A stretch of 41,513 nucleotides of DNA, taken from positions 26,530 through 68,042 of the forward strand of contig DIFE01000003.1 of the NCBI GenBank assembly GCA_002418985.1, written 5' to 3'. Of the stretch, positions 17,472 to 26,188 are shown one piece after another. The position numbers and the translations under genes were made by a program. The notes under the pieces are model-generated. The model did no database searches. It was given only the letters and a program-made list of their open reading frames with translations, and had not been told where the DNA came from. The stretch comes from Deltaproteobacteria bacterium UBA5756. Its GTDB lineage: Bacteria > Desulfobacterota > Syntrophorhabdia > Syntrophorhabdales > Syntrophorhabdaceae. The number at the start of each line of letters is the position of its first letter. Position 1 is the first letter of the stretch.

Positions 17472-18426
17472 CTTCACGATCACCTGTGACCGCAGCGGCG
17501 CCCGGCTTGATGTTTTCCTTTCCGAAACGCTTTCCCTGACCAGGACAAAAGTGAAGGAGATGATCGACGGCGGACACGTCCGGGTGGACGGCAGGACCCC
17601 CAAACCCGCCATGCGCCTGAAAACGGGTATGGAGATCGCCGGAGAAGTCCCCGAAGAGGCGCCCCTTGACCTCGCTCCCGAAGAGATACCCCTCGATATT
17701 CTCTATGAAGATGAATATTTTCTTGCTATCAACAAACCGGCCGACATGGTGGTCCACCCTTCCTTCGGCCATAGCTCGGGAACACTGGTGAACGCGGTGC
17801 TGGGGTATCTGGGCGGAACTCGGGGGCCGGAGACTGCAGGAAAATACGTTGAGGAGAATCGAAGGGACGAGAAAGAGGCATTCATGGGGGGACTGAGACC
17901 GGGGATCGTGCATAGGTTGGATAAGGGGACAACGGGGGTTATTCTGGTTGCCAGAGATCTGAGGACCCAGGAGAGGCTTTCGGATCTGTTCAAGGATAGA
18001 AAAGTCCGCAAGACCTATCGTGCTGTCGTGGAAGGGAAGCCTGAGTTGGACTCCTGGACTGTGGAAGGCAATATCGGCCGGCACCCGGTGGAACGAAAAA
18101 AGATGGCCGTGCTGCGTTCGGGGGGGCGGCAGGCCCGAACGGGGTTCAAGGTCCTTGAACGGCTGGATGGTTTCTCTTATGTCGAGGCGTATCCCGCAAC
18201 AGGAAGGACCCACCAGATACGGGTCCATCTGAATCATGCCGGGTATCCCATCGTCGGCGACGAGATATATGGAAGGAAGGCAAAAAGGTCCGCCGGCAGG
18301 CCTCTTCTCCATGCATACCGGATAGAATTCGTTCATCCGGCGACGGCGACCCCCGTGATTATCGAGGCACCTGTTCCCGGCGACATGAAGGATTTCATCG
18401 AAAAACATCGTGGACAAATACGCTAG
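17461..18426 (+). CDS. rluD: 23S rRNA pseudouridine synthase, RluD type
   Basis: 321 residues from the ATG at 17461, overlapping selA by 11 bases; the frame is open further upstream inside selA but only this start gives the expected N-terminus. An S4 RNA-binding domain occupies about residues 10-70 (RLDVFLSETLSLTRTKVKEM). It is followed by the RluA-family catalytic domain with Asp154 in GIVHRLDKGTTGVILVAR and the second motif ATGRTHQIRVHL. RluD modifies helix 69 of 23S rRNA; RluA and RluC are alternatives, but the S4 domain and overall length favour RluD. There is a modest loop (about residues 125-140) before the catalytic motif. Confidence 0.9.
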   Translation: MPDSFTITCDRSGARLDVFLSETLSLTRTKVKEMIDGGHVRVDGRTPKPAMRLKTGMEIAGEVPEEAPLDLAPEEIPLDILYEDEYFLAINKPADMVVHPSFGHSSGTLVNAVLGYLGGTRGPETAGKYVEENRRDEKEAFMGGLRPGIVHRLDKGTTGVILVARDLRTQERLSDLFKDRKVRKTYRAVVEGKPELDSWTVEGNIGRHPVERKKMAVLRSGGRQARTGFKVLERLDGFSYVEAYPATGRTHQIRVHLNHAGYPIVGDEIYGRKAKRSAGRPLLHAYRIEFVHPATATPVIIEAPVPGDMKDFIEKHRGQIR

Positions 18427-19189
18427 AAAACCCGTAAACTACAGCATGACCGATCGACACGGCGCACCTGCGGTGACAGGATTTGTTCGTGAAAAGAAGG
18501 GCGACTGGGAGTATTACCATCTCCCCGAATTGACAGCCGGGGGCATCATCCATGGGTTTTTCACCCGGAAATCTCCCTCATCAGCCCTTCTCGGCAGGGA
18601 AGGCGAGGCCTTTCTGGACGCCTTTTCCCTCAACGAAGTGGTCGTAATGCATCAGGAACACGGGCATGAGATACAGGTTATCGGCAACGGCGACAGGCCT
18701 GCGTGCGGCGACGGGATCCTTCTCTATAAACGCGGCATCGCCGGGGTGATCAAAACGGCCGACTGTCTCTGCGTGATCCTTGTCGACCCCTGCTTTCCCA
18801 TGGCCGCGATCGTTCATGCCGGGTGGCGGGGTACGCTTCAACGAATAACGTCCAGGGCGGTTGACATGATGACGGAGCGCGGCGCGGCGAAACAGCGTAT
18901 GATCGCCCTGATGGGGCCTTCGATCCGCAGCTGCTGTTACGTGGTGGGCGGGGAGGTTAGAGAGGCTTATCTCGGCGAGGGTTTTCCGGAATCGATCTTT
19001 AGCGAAAAAAATGGCTCGCTATACCTCGATCTCGGCAAGGCGAATGCCTTGCTTCTGACCGATGAAGGCATTGAAACAGTCCACGATACCGGGCTGTGTA
19101 CCTGCTGTACCGGCGATGATTTCGCATCCTATCGAAAAGGTGCCCGCAACGCCCGGCAGGTGAATTTCGTGGCAATTAGAGGCAGGTGA
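18410..19189 (+). CDS. pgeF: PgeF/YfiH family (laccase-domain) purine nucleoside-acting protein
   Basis: Member of the family once called multicopper polyphenol oxidases (YfiH/YlmD), now known as zinc-dependent purine nucleoside phosphorylase/deaminase-type enzymes; PgeF was also linked to editing of L-Ser in peptidoglycan. The zinc-site pattern is present: His in VMHQEHGHEI, Cys in KTADCLCVIL, His in VHAGWRGTL. The C-terminal CTCCTGDDFASYRK is also typical. Start uncertain: GTG at 18410 overlaps rluD by 17 bases, while an ATG at 18446 lies 19 bases after rluD and gives 247 residues. YfiH-type genes very often follow rluD, which supports the call. The stop codon lies inside the first unit of a heptamer array. 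Confidence 0.87.
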   Translation: MDKYARKPVNYSMTDRHGAPAVTGFVREKKGDWEYYHLPELTAGGIIHGFFTRKSPSSALLGREGEAFLDAFSLNEVVVMHQEHGHEIQVIGNGDRPACGDGILLYKRGIAGVIKTADCLCVILVDPCFPMAAIVHAGWRGTLQRITSRAVDMMTERGAAKQRMIALMGPSIRSCCYVVGGEVREAYLGEGFPESIFSEKNGSLYLDLGKANALLLTDEGIETVHDTGLCTCCTGDDFASYRKGARNARQVNFVAIRGR

Positions 19190-19291
19190 TAGGTAATAGG
19201 TTATGGGTTATGGGAAAAGATAAAAAGGAAAGGTATTTGGCGACAGGTCGTGAGAAGAAGATAAGAATGTTTACCCATTAACCATTACGCG
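19184..19291. repeat. Heptamer-armed inverted intergenic element, copy 1
   Basis: Left array of four 7-base units (AGGTGAT, AGGTAAT, AGGTTAT, GGGTTAT; 19184-19211), a purine-rich core of about 57 bases, then three units in inverted sense (TTACCCA, TTAACCA, TTACGCG; 19271-19291). The pgeF stop TGA (19187-19189) is part of the first unit. The histidine kinase starts six bases after the right arm. Confidence 0.75.
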
Positions 19292-19296
19292 CTTTT

Positions 19297-21426
19297 ATGA
19301 AACTCAAGAAAGAACTCTCCTTCATCATCGGTATTCTCCTCGCTTTCGGGGCGCTTGTCCTTATCGAGACGAAGCTGCCCAACTTTGCCCGGTTTTTCCC
19401 TGTATGGGAGAACAAGCTCCTCGTTGTCGTTCTCAACATCAACCTTCTGCTGATCCTGCTCCTCATCTTTCTCATTACCCGCATCATCCTCAAGGCATAT
19501 ATTGAGAAAAAACGGGGCATCTGGGGCTCGGGACTCAAAAAGAGACTGACGTCGACGCTTCTTTTCATCTCCATCGTGCCGTCCTTCACACTCTTCATCC
19601 TCGCGACGGGCTTTTTTTACGTAAGCATGGACCGGTGGTTCAGCCAGCAGGTTGAGGACACTCTGGAGTCCGCCCTTGAGCTTTCCCGGCTTCACTACGA
19701 GGAAGTGTTCCAGCGCCATGAGAGGATCGGCACACGGATGGTGGAGCAGATAGAGAAGAAGAACCTGGTGGGAGACGATAAGGAACTCAAGAGCTTTCTG
19801 GAGAGGTACGAGACGAGCCATATTGTCGGATACCTTGGTGTTTACGATCCTTTATCAGGGGTGATGGTCAGGGCCGGGGGATCTGAAAAATCCGATAAGA
19901 TGATCCTTTCCCGGCTCAAGTTATTCACGCGCAGTAAGATATCACAGGAGATCATCCCCGCCGACGAAGGGGAGATGCTCGTAGTGGGCATGCGTATCAG
20001 GAGCGATGCGGAGGGCCCCAACGCGCCGATACTCTTTCTCGGCGATACGATAAAAGTAAAAGGCGAAGAGCGTATACGACAGATCGCTGTCACGAGCAAG
20101 GAGTTCAAGGAATCACGCGTCTTCAAGAAGGTGCTGAAGTACAGCTTTATCATTCCTCTCTTCCTCATCACCATCCTTACCATCTTCGTTTCGCTCTGGG
20201 TGGGCATCAAGATGGCCACGGAGATCACGGTGCCCATTGAAAAGATGAAGGAAGGCGCAGCCATTATCGCGAAGGGAAAGTTCGACATCAACCTGGAAGA
20301 ACGGGGAAAAGACGAGATCGGCACGCTGGTGAAAGCTTTCAACAGCATGGCGAAAGAACTTCAGATAGCCAAGGACGAGATAGAAAAGAAGAGCCGCTCC
20401 CTGGAGTTTGTCCTCAATAACGTGGCTGCAGGCATCATATCGACGGATAAGAGAGGCACTGTCCTTCTTGCGAACAGTGCGGCCCGTAACATACTGGGCG
20501 TCGACAGGAGCCTTGAGGGCATGACCCTCAAGGAGGTGTTCGGAAACGACTTCAAAGTCCTCACCAAGTCCTTCCTGAGAGAGGTTCGGGCCTCCGGGGG
20601 CGGGAGCATTACCAAGGACTTAAGGCTCAGCCTGAAGAAAGACATCACCTATCTCAGGGCATCTTTGACGGCTCTCAAGGACGAAAGCAACCGGGTGGCG
20701 GGATTCATCATAGCTTTTGACGACATTACCCATGTCGTGCGTGCCGAGAAGCTTGCCACATGGCAGGAGGTCGCCCGCAAGCTGACGCACGAGATCAAGA
20801 ACCCTCTGACGCCCATCGTCCTGTCCGCCGAGCGGATCCGCAGAAAGATCATGCCGCGTTTTACGGGCTCCGACAGGGATGTCCTCGATGACACTACTTC
20901 GGTGATCATACGGTCCGTGGACGACATAAAAGACCTGGTCAACGAACTCACAAAGCTGACCCATACATCGCAGGTCAGGACCCTTGAAGATATTAATGCC
21001 GTTGTCGATGAGACCCTCGAACTCTACCGCAATCTCTACCCCAACATCACCATAGGTTTTGAACCCGAGGATATCCCTCTTGTCCGCGTGGATCGTGACG
21101 GGCTCAAGAGGGCCTTCATCAACCTCATCACCAATGCCCTGAAGGCGATTGACGGTGAATCGGGAACGATCACGGTTCGTACGAGATATAACAGATCGAA
21201 GCGCGTGGGGATCGTAGAATTCGCGGACAGCGGCAAAGGCGTTCCCGACGAGGACAAGGAAAAGGTCTTCGATCCTTACTTTACCAAGGACAAAGACGGC
21301 ACCGGGCTGGGACTCGCCATCGTCCACTCCATCATCCTGGAGCACCACGGCAGGATCAGGGTGGAGGACAACGTCCCGAAAGGCGCGCGGTTCGTCATCG
21401 AGATACCGGTCATGGAAGCCGTTTGA
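19297..21426 (+). CDS. NtrY-like membrane sensor histidine kinase
   Basis: 709 residues. Hydrophobic segments near residues 8-26, 43-65 and 88-110, an extracytoplasmic region to about 278, and a fourth membrane helix to about 303. Then come HAMP (from about 310, ITVPIEKMKEGAAIIAKGKF), a PAS domain (from about 368, LEFVLNNVAAGIISTDKRGT), HisKA with phospho-acceptor His498 in KLTHEIKNPLTP, and a HATPase domain with NLITNALKAI, DSGKGVP and GTGLGLAIV. This architecture and length match NtrY, which usually works with the sigma54 activator NtrX. No response regulator gene is adjacent. The start has no clear ribosome site because the preceding bases belong to the repeat arm. Confidence 0.88.
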   Translation: MKLKKELSFIIGILLAFGALVLIETKLPNFARFFPVWENKLLVVVLNINLLLILLLIFLITRIILKAYIEKKRGIWGSGLKKRLTSTLLFISIVPSFTLFILATGFFYVSMDRWFSQQVEDTLESALELSRLHYEEVFQRHERIGTRMVEQIEKKNLVGDDKELKSFLERYETSHIVGYLGVYDPLSGVMVRAGGSEKSDKMILSRLKLFTRSKISQEIIPADEGEMLVVGMRIRSDAEGPNAPILFLGDTIKVKGEERIRQIAVTSKEFKESRVFKKVLKYSFIIPLFLITILTIFVSLWVGIKMATEITVPIEKMKEGAAIIAKGKFDINLEERGKDEIGTLVKAFNSMAKELQIAKDEIEKKSRSLEFVLNNVAAGIISTDKRGTVLLANSAARNILGVDRSLEGMTLKEVFGNDFKVLTKSFLREVRASGGGSITKDLRLSLKKDITYLRASLTALKDESNRVAGFIIAFDDITHVVRAEKLATWQEVARKLTHEIKNPLTPIVLSAERIRRKIMPRFTGSDRDVLDDTTSVIIRSVDDIKDLVNELTKLTHTSQVRTLEDINAVVDETLELYRNLYPNITIGFEPEDIPLVRVDRDGLKRAFINLITNALKAIDGESGTITVRTRYNRSKRVGIVEFADSGKGVPDEDKEKVFDPYFTKDKDGTGLGLAIVHSIILEHHGRIRVEDNVPKGARFVIEIPVMEAV

Positions 21427-21604
21427 CCCGTTGGGACGGAAAGAAGCCGGAAGCACGGGCGGGTCGCAACTCCGAGAGCGCGATCATACCCCTTCGAGGT
21501 TCCTGTTTCCTGACTTTGCAGCGGTTCAAGCCGTTCTGACGGCCCTGCGGGCCCCACGCCGGCAGACCTGTCTTTTCCCCCTCATCTGTGTTATATTATA
21601 GCCT

Positions 21605-22051
21605 ATGAAGGTTGTGTGTACCAACAGGAAGGCATATCACGAGTACCACATCGAGGAGAAGTTCGAGACGGGCATCGTCCTCACGGGTACGGAGGTTAAG
21701 TCGCTACGGGAAGGCAGGGCGAACCTGAAGGAAAGCTACGCCAAGTTAAAGGATGGCGAGGTATTCGTGATGAACGCCCACATAAGCCCGTATTCCTGCG
21801 GCAACATATACAACCACGAGCCGAAGAGGACGCGAAAGCTTCTCATGCATAAACGGGAAATCATGAAGCTCGTAGGCAAGATCAAAGAGAGGGGATATAC
21901 GCTGATCCCCCTTTCCCTTTACTTCGACAATCGAAACAGGGCCAAGTTGGAACTGGCTCTGGCGAAGGGAAAGACACTTTATGACAAAAGGGAGGGAATC
22001 AGGCGCAAGGACGAGAGACGTCTAATGGAACGTGAGGAAAAAATACGATGA
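21605..22051 (+). CDS. smpB: SsrA-binding protein SmpB
   Basis: 148 residues. SmpB binds the tRNA-like part of tmRNA and brings it to stalled ribosomes. Typical segments are RKAYHEYHIEEKFETGIVLT, GTEVKSLREGRANL, KRTRKLLMHKREI and the C-terminal basic tail GKTLYDKREGIRRKD. Upstream, TATATTATA at 21592-21600 could serve as a -10 element; a transcript from it would start at or next to the ATG, and no ribosome site is seen, so translation may be near-leaderless. The tmRNA gene starts one base after the stop. Confidence 0.96.
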   Translation: MKVVCTNRKAYHEYHIEEKFETGIVLTGTEVKSLREGRANLKESYAKLKDGEVFVMNAHISPYSCGNIYNHEPKRTRKLLMHKREIMKLVGKIKERGYTLIPLSLYFDNRNRAKLELALAKGKTLYDKREGIRRKDERRLMEREEKIR

Positions 22052-22052
22052 C

Positions 22053-22406
22053 GGGGGCGACTGGCTTCGACAGGGAAGCGAGGGTCAGAGAGGCATGCCG
22101 GGTTACTGCTTACCCGTACCCAAGCGGAACTAAACACAACTGCAAACTCACACGAGTACGCACTAGCTGCCTAGAGCAGCTACATCATCCGGATCTTCTT
22201 CCTGCTTCTAGGTCCGTGTATGGTGTCATCTTAGCAGGATAGTCCGGCGCAACGCCTATAGCGCCGGGCGAAACCTTATAGGCTGGGACAGTAAAGAACC
22301 TGTCAGCGGGTGTTTTGCTGTCCGAGACTAAATACGCTGACTAAGCATGTAGGCTGTCTGAAGCCTTCTTTTCTGGACGTGGGTTCGATTCCCACCGCCT
22401 CCACCA
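22053..22406 (+). ncRNA. ssrA: Transfer-messenger RNA (tmRNA)
   Basis: One-piece tmRNA of about 354 bases. The 5' end GGGGGCGACTGGCTTCGACA has the invariant CTGG-TTCGAC region. The 3' end is tRNA-like, with the T-loop GGTTCGATTCCCACC and acceptor strand CGCCTCC-A-CCA pairing with GGGGGCG (one G-U). CCA is encoded. The tag frame lies at 22142-22174, preceded by a pseudoknot-like GGGTTA/TACCC region. It rescues stalled ribosomes and marks the broken product for proteolysis. It directly follows smpB and probably needs 5' processing if the two are cotranscribed. Confidence 0.97.
22142..22174 (+). other. tmRNA-encoded proteolysis tag
   Basis: The resume codon GCA at 22142 opens a ten-codon frame encoding ANSHEYALAA followed by TAG. 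After the tRNA-borne Ala the added tag is A-ANSHEYALAA. The C-terminal YALAA is the classic degron for ClpXP; the middle (SHE in place of DEN) differs from the E. coli tag. Confidence 0.93.
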
Positions 22407-22472
22407 TATATTTTCCCGTTCCCCGACCTCACGTTGACTCCCCTGTGCCATTCTGATACCCTGAAAGGACCT

Positions 22473-23825
22473 ATGCAGAGACAATCCGGCTGGAAATTAA
22501 AGTCACTAGAGGACATCAAAAATATATACGCCTTCGCGGAAGGCTACAAAACGTTCCTCGACGAGGCAAAGACCGAACGCGAGGCCGTAAGATGTATCAC
22601 CCGGACCCTGGGCGCGGAGGGTTTCAGCACGGATCCGTCGGCGGATAGAGTCTTCGCCGTCAACCGGGGAAAAGAAGTGATGGCCTTTGTTCGGGGAAGC
22701 GGCGATATCGCGGAGGGCCTCAATATCGTTGTGGCCCACATCGATGCGCCACGGCTCGATCTCAAACAAAACCCCCTCTATGAGGACGTCGACCTGGCAC
22801 TCCTGAGAACCCACTATTACGGGGGTATCAAGAAGTACCAGTGGGTTGCCGCTCCGCTTGCCTTACATGGTATTGTCGTGAAGGCCAACGGCGAATCCGT
22901 TGACGTGTCGATAGGTGAAGAAGAGGACGACCCCGTTTTCCTTATCGACGACCTCCTTCCTCACCTGTCCAGGAAGACGCAGGATGACAAGAAACTGGGC
23001 GATGCGATCGACGGCGAGAAGCTCGTTGTTCTTTTCGGGTCACTGCCCCTTGCCGGGGTGGACAAGGAACCAGTCAAGCAGTATATCCTCAAAATGCTCG
23101 GCGATTCCTATGGCATGACGGAGGATGATTTCGTGACTGCGGAACTGGAGGTGGTTCCCGCGTTCAGGGCAAAGGATGTCGGTTTTGACCGCAGCATGAT
23201 CGGCGGCTATGGCCAGGACGACCGGGTCTCGGCCTATACCCTTCTCAAGAGTTTGTGCTCTGCGAAGGGGCCCCGCAGGCATTGCCTCGCCATCTTCGCC
23301 GACAAAGAGGAGATAGGCTCCGAAGGTTCCACGAGCATAAAATCGACTTTTCTCCATGTATTTCTTGATGACATACTGGCGGGAATGGGCATCAAGGCCG
23401 ACGAGGCCCTTATGAGGAAGATCCTTTTTCGTTCGAAGGCGCTTTCCGCCGATGTGAATGGGGCCGTGAATCCCACCTTCCAGGAGGTCCACGAGAAGCA
23501 GAATGCCTGCTACCTCGGTCGAGGCCCCTGCGTTACGAAATTCACCGGGCACATGGGCAAGGTCGGCGCAAGCGACGCGAACGCGGAATATGTCGCCGAG
23601 ATCGCGAGACTCTTTGACAGGTCAGGCGTCATCTGGCAGACGGGGGAGCTCGGAAAGATCGACGAAGGCGGAGGAGGGACGGTGGCCAAGCACCTCGCCG
23701 TTTACGGCATGGACATCATAGACTGCGGAGCCCCTCTTCTTGCCATGCACTCGCCCTATGAACTATCGAACAAGCTCGACATCTTTGAAACATATCGGGC
23801 CTTTCACGTCTTTTTTACAGCCTAA
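22473..23825 (+). CDS. M18 family aminopeptidase
   Basis: 450 residues from the ATG at 22473, which follows GAAAGGA at good distance; a TTG at 22434 is in frame but unlikely. Zinc-peptidase residues of family M18 are in place: His in VVAHIDAPRLDL, the bridging Asp in GGYGQDDRVSAY, Glu pair in ADKEEIGSEGS, Asp in SADVNGAVNP and His in AMHSPYELSN. The family removes N-terminal, often acidic or hydrophobic, residues from peptides in the cytoplasm. It lies between tmRNA and lon, so it may process peptides released by Lon; that link is inference. Confidence 0.93.
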   Translation: MQRQSGWKLKSLEDIKNIYAFAEGYKTFLDEAKTEREAVRCITRTLGAEGFSTDPSADRVFAVNRGKEVMAFVRGSGDIAEGLNIVVAHIDAPRLDLKQNPLYEDVDLALLRTHYYGGIKKYQWVAAPLALHGIVVKANGESVDVSIGEEEDDPVFLIDDLLPHLSRKTQDDKKLGDAIDGEKLVVLFGSLPLAGVDKEPVKQYILKMLGDSYGMTEDDFVTAELEVVPAFRAKDVGFDRSMIGGYGQDDRVSAYTLLKSLCSAKGPRRHCLAIFADKEEIGSEGSTSIKSTFLHVFLDDILAGMGIKADEALMRKILFRSKALSADVNGAVNPTFQEVHEKQNACYLGRGPCVTKFTGHMGKVGASDANAEYVAEIARLFDRSGVIWQTGELGKIDEGGGGTVAKHLAVYGMDIIDCGAPLLAMHSPYELSNKLDIFETYRAFHVFFTA

Positions 23826-23845
23826 AAACGGAGGCGGCAAAGCGA

Positions 23846-26185
23846 ATGACGGATTTTGAACATATAGATATACCCGATATTTTACCTCTCTTACCGGTAC
23901 GGGACATGGTCATGTACCCGAGTGTTCTTCTCCCTTTGTTTGTGGGAAGGGACATGTCCATCAATGCTGTCGAGAAGTCCCTTTCGCAAGACCGCCTCAT
24001 CGTGGTGGCCGCGCAGAAGGACCTGACCGACGAAGACCCTCTGCCCGAGAGGATATACACCGTTGGCGTGGTATCCCAGATCATGCGTATGCTCAGGCTC
24101 CCCGACGGAAGGGTGAAGGTCCTCATCCAGGGCTTGAGAAAGGCGAAGATCGAGGAATACATCCAGGAGACCCCCACCTTTCTCGTCAGGCTGACGGCCA
24201 TCGAAGAGCCCATCATCACCGAGATCACCCTTGAGATAGAAGCCCTCATGCGCTACGTCAAGGAAGAGATGGAAAAGGTTGTGTCCATGGGCAGGATGGT
24301 TCCCCCCGACATCCTCATGGTCCTCGATACCATAGACGAACCGGGGCGGCTCGCCGACATAGCCGCCGCAAACCTGGGGCTCAATGTCGACAAGGCCCAG
24401 GAGGTTTTGGAAATCGTCGATCCCGTCGAGCGTCTGCGCAAGCTTTCAGAGATCCTCGGCAAGGAGATCGAGCTCCTCAATATGCAGGCAAAGATACTCT
24501 CCCAGGCCAAGGAGGAGATGTCGAAGTCCCAGAGGGAATATTTTCTAAGGGAACAGATGCGGGCAATCCGCACCGAACTTGGCGAGGGCGATGAGCGCAC
24601 CGAAGAGGTCGAGGAACTCCGCAAACGCATCAAGAAGGCCAGGATGCCCAAAGAGGTGGAGAAGGAAGCCAAGAAACAGCTCGAACGCCTGGACATGATG
24701 CACCCTGACGCCGTCGAATCAACGATGGTCAGGACCTATCTGGAATGGCTTGTCGAACTCCCCTGGAGTAAATCGACGAAGGACAATATCGACATAAAAA
24801 AGGCACGGGCCATCCTTGACAAGGACCACTACGACCTCGACAAGGTCAAGGACCGTATTCTGGAGTTCCTGAGCGTCATGAAGCTCAAGGCCGACATGAA
24901 GGGTCCCATCCTTTGTTTTGTGGGGCCGCCGGGTGTCGGCAAAACATCTCTCGGCAAGTCGATCGCCCGGGCAATCGGCCGGAAGTTCTCCCGCATCTCT
25001 CTCGGCGGTATGAAGGACGAGGCGGAGATCCGCGGGCACAGACGGACGTACGTAGGTTCCATGCCGGGAAGGATCATCCAGTACATCAAGCTTGCCGGAA
25101 CCAACAACCCCGTCTTCATGATGGATGAGATCGACAAGATCGGAAATGATTTCCGGGGAGACCCTGCGAGTGCGCTCCTTGAGGTGCTCGATCCCGAACA
25201 GAACAATGCCTTCAGCGATCATTATCTCAACGTTCCCTTCGATCTCTCAAAGGTAATGTTCATCACGACGGCCAATCAGATGGATACGATCCCCTCGGCC
25301 CTTCGGGACAGGATGGAGGTCATCGATATTCCCGGATACACGGAGCAGGAGAAGCTCGAGATAGCAAAACGCTACCTTATCCCGAAACAGCTTTCCGAAA
25401 ACGGTCTCACCACCACCCGGCTGGATATAACCGACAAGGCGATGGAAAAAATCATCGGGGAGTATACCCGTGAGGCGGGGCTGAGGAATCTCGAAAGAGA
25501 GATCGCCATGGTCGCCCGTAAGGTAGCCAGAAGGGTGGCGGAGGGCGACAAGAAAAAAGTTACCGTCACGCCAAGAAACCTGGGCGACTTCCTCGGGCCG
25601 GTCAAATACCTGCCGGACAGCCAGATCGAACAGGATTACGTGGGTGTGGCGAGCGGTCTCGCCTGGACCGAATTCGGCGGCGACGTTCTCTACGTCGAGG
25701 CTTCCTGCAGGAAAGGCAAGAAGGAATTGATGCTCACGGGGAACATGGGCGAAGTGATGAAAGAATCCGCCCAGGCCGCCCTGACCTATATCAAATCCAA
25801 GGCAGAGGTGCTCGGCATCGACGGGGGTATCTTCGACGACCTGGAAATGCACATTCACGTGCCCCAGGGCGCCATTCCCAAGGACGGTCCTTCCGCGGGC
25901 ATTACGATGGCGGTCGCCATGATAAGCGCCATCACCGGCCGTCCTATAAACAGAAAGGTCGCAATGACGGGAGAGATCACCCTGACCGGTCGGGTTCTGC
26001 CCATAGGCGGCCTTAAGGAGAAGACCCTTGCCGCTTTGCGCAACCGGATGGAAAAGGTACTCATTCCCCACGAGAACGAACATGAGCTGGTTGAGATACC
26101 TCAATATGTCAAGAAGAAGATAACCTTCCTTTCCGCGAAGACGATGGACGATGTTGTTGAGGCCATTTTTGGTAAGAAGGTATGA
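23846..26185 (+). CDS. lon: ATP-dependent protease Lon
   Basis: 779 residues, normal for bacterial LonA. The N-terminal substrate-binding domain starts at DILPLLPVRDMVMYPSVLLP. The AAA+ domain has Walker A GPPGVGKTS (Lys366) and Walker B PVFMMDEIDKIG. The protease domain has catalytic Ser683 in PKDGPSAG and the partner Lys in PIGGLKEK (Lys726 by the E. coli spacing). Lon degrades misfolded and regulatory proteins in the cytoplasm. A GGAGG lies eleven bases before the ATG. The M18 gene ends 20 bases upstream and amrS starts three bases downstream, so the three genes are probably cotranscribed. Confidence 0.97.
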   Translation: MTDFEHIDIPDILPLLPVRDMVMYPSVLLPLFVGRDMSINAVEKSLSQDRLIVVAAQKDLTDEDPLPERIYTVGVVSQIMRMLRLPDGRVKVLIQGLRKAKIEEYIQETPTFLVRLTAIEEPIITEITLEIEALMRYVKEEMEKVVSMGRMVPPDILMVLDTIDEPGRLADIAAANLGLNVDKAQEVLEIVDPVERLRKLSEILGKEIELLNMQAKILSQAKEEMSKSQREYFLREQMRAIRTELGEGDERTEEVEELRKRIKKARMPKEVEKEAKKQLERLDMMHPDAVESTMVRTYLEWLVELPWSKSTKDNIDIKKARAILDKDHYDLDKVKDRILEFLSVMKLKADMKGPILCFVGPPGVGKTSLGKSIARAIGRKFSRISLGGMKDEAEIRGHRRTYVGSMPGRIIQYIKLAGTNNPVFMMDEIDKIGNDFRGDPASALLEVLDPEQNNAFSDHYLNVPFDLSKVMFITTANQMDTIPSALRDRMEVIDIPGYTEQEKLEIAKRYLIPKQLSENGLTTTRLDITDKAMEKIIGEYTREAGLRNLEREIAMVARKVARRVAEGDKKKVTVTPRNLGDFLGPVKYLPDSQIEQDYVGVASGLAWTEFGGDVLYVEASCRKGKKELMLTGNMGEVMKESAQAALTYIKSKAEVLGIDGGIFDDLEMHIHVPQGAIPKDGPSAGITMAVAMISAITGRPINRKVAMTGEITLTGRVLPIGGLKEKTLAALRNRMEKVLIPHENEHELVEIPQYVKKKITFLSAKTMDDVVEAIFGKKV

Positions 26186-26188
26186 AAC

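Noticed and set aside
22048..22242. 64-codon frame starting at the smpB stop
   Set aside because: It runs through the tmRNA gene, whose structure and tag account for the sequence.
22434..22462. Possible promoter TTGACT-N17-TACCCT before the M18 gene
   Set aside because: The -10 is poor and the implied start would fall inside the ribosome site of the gene.
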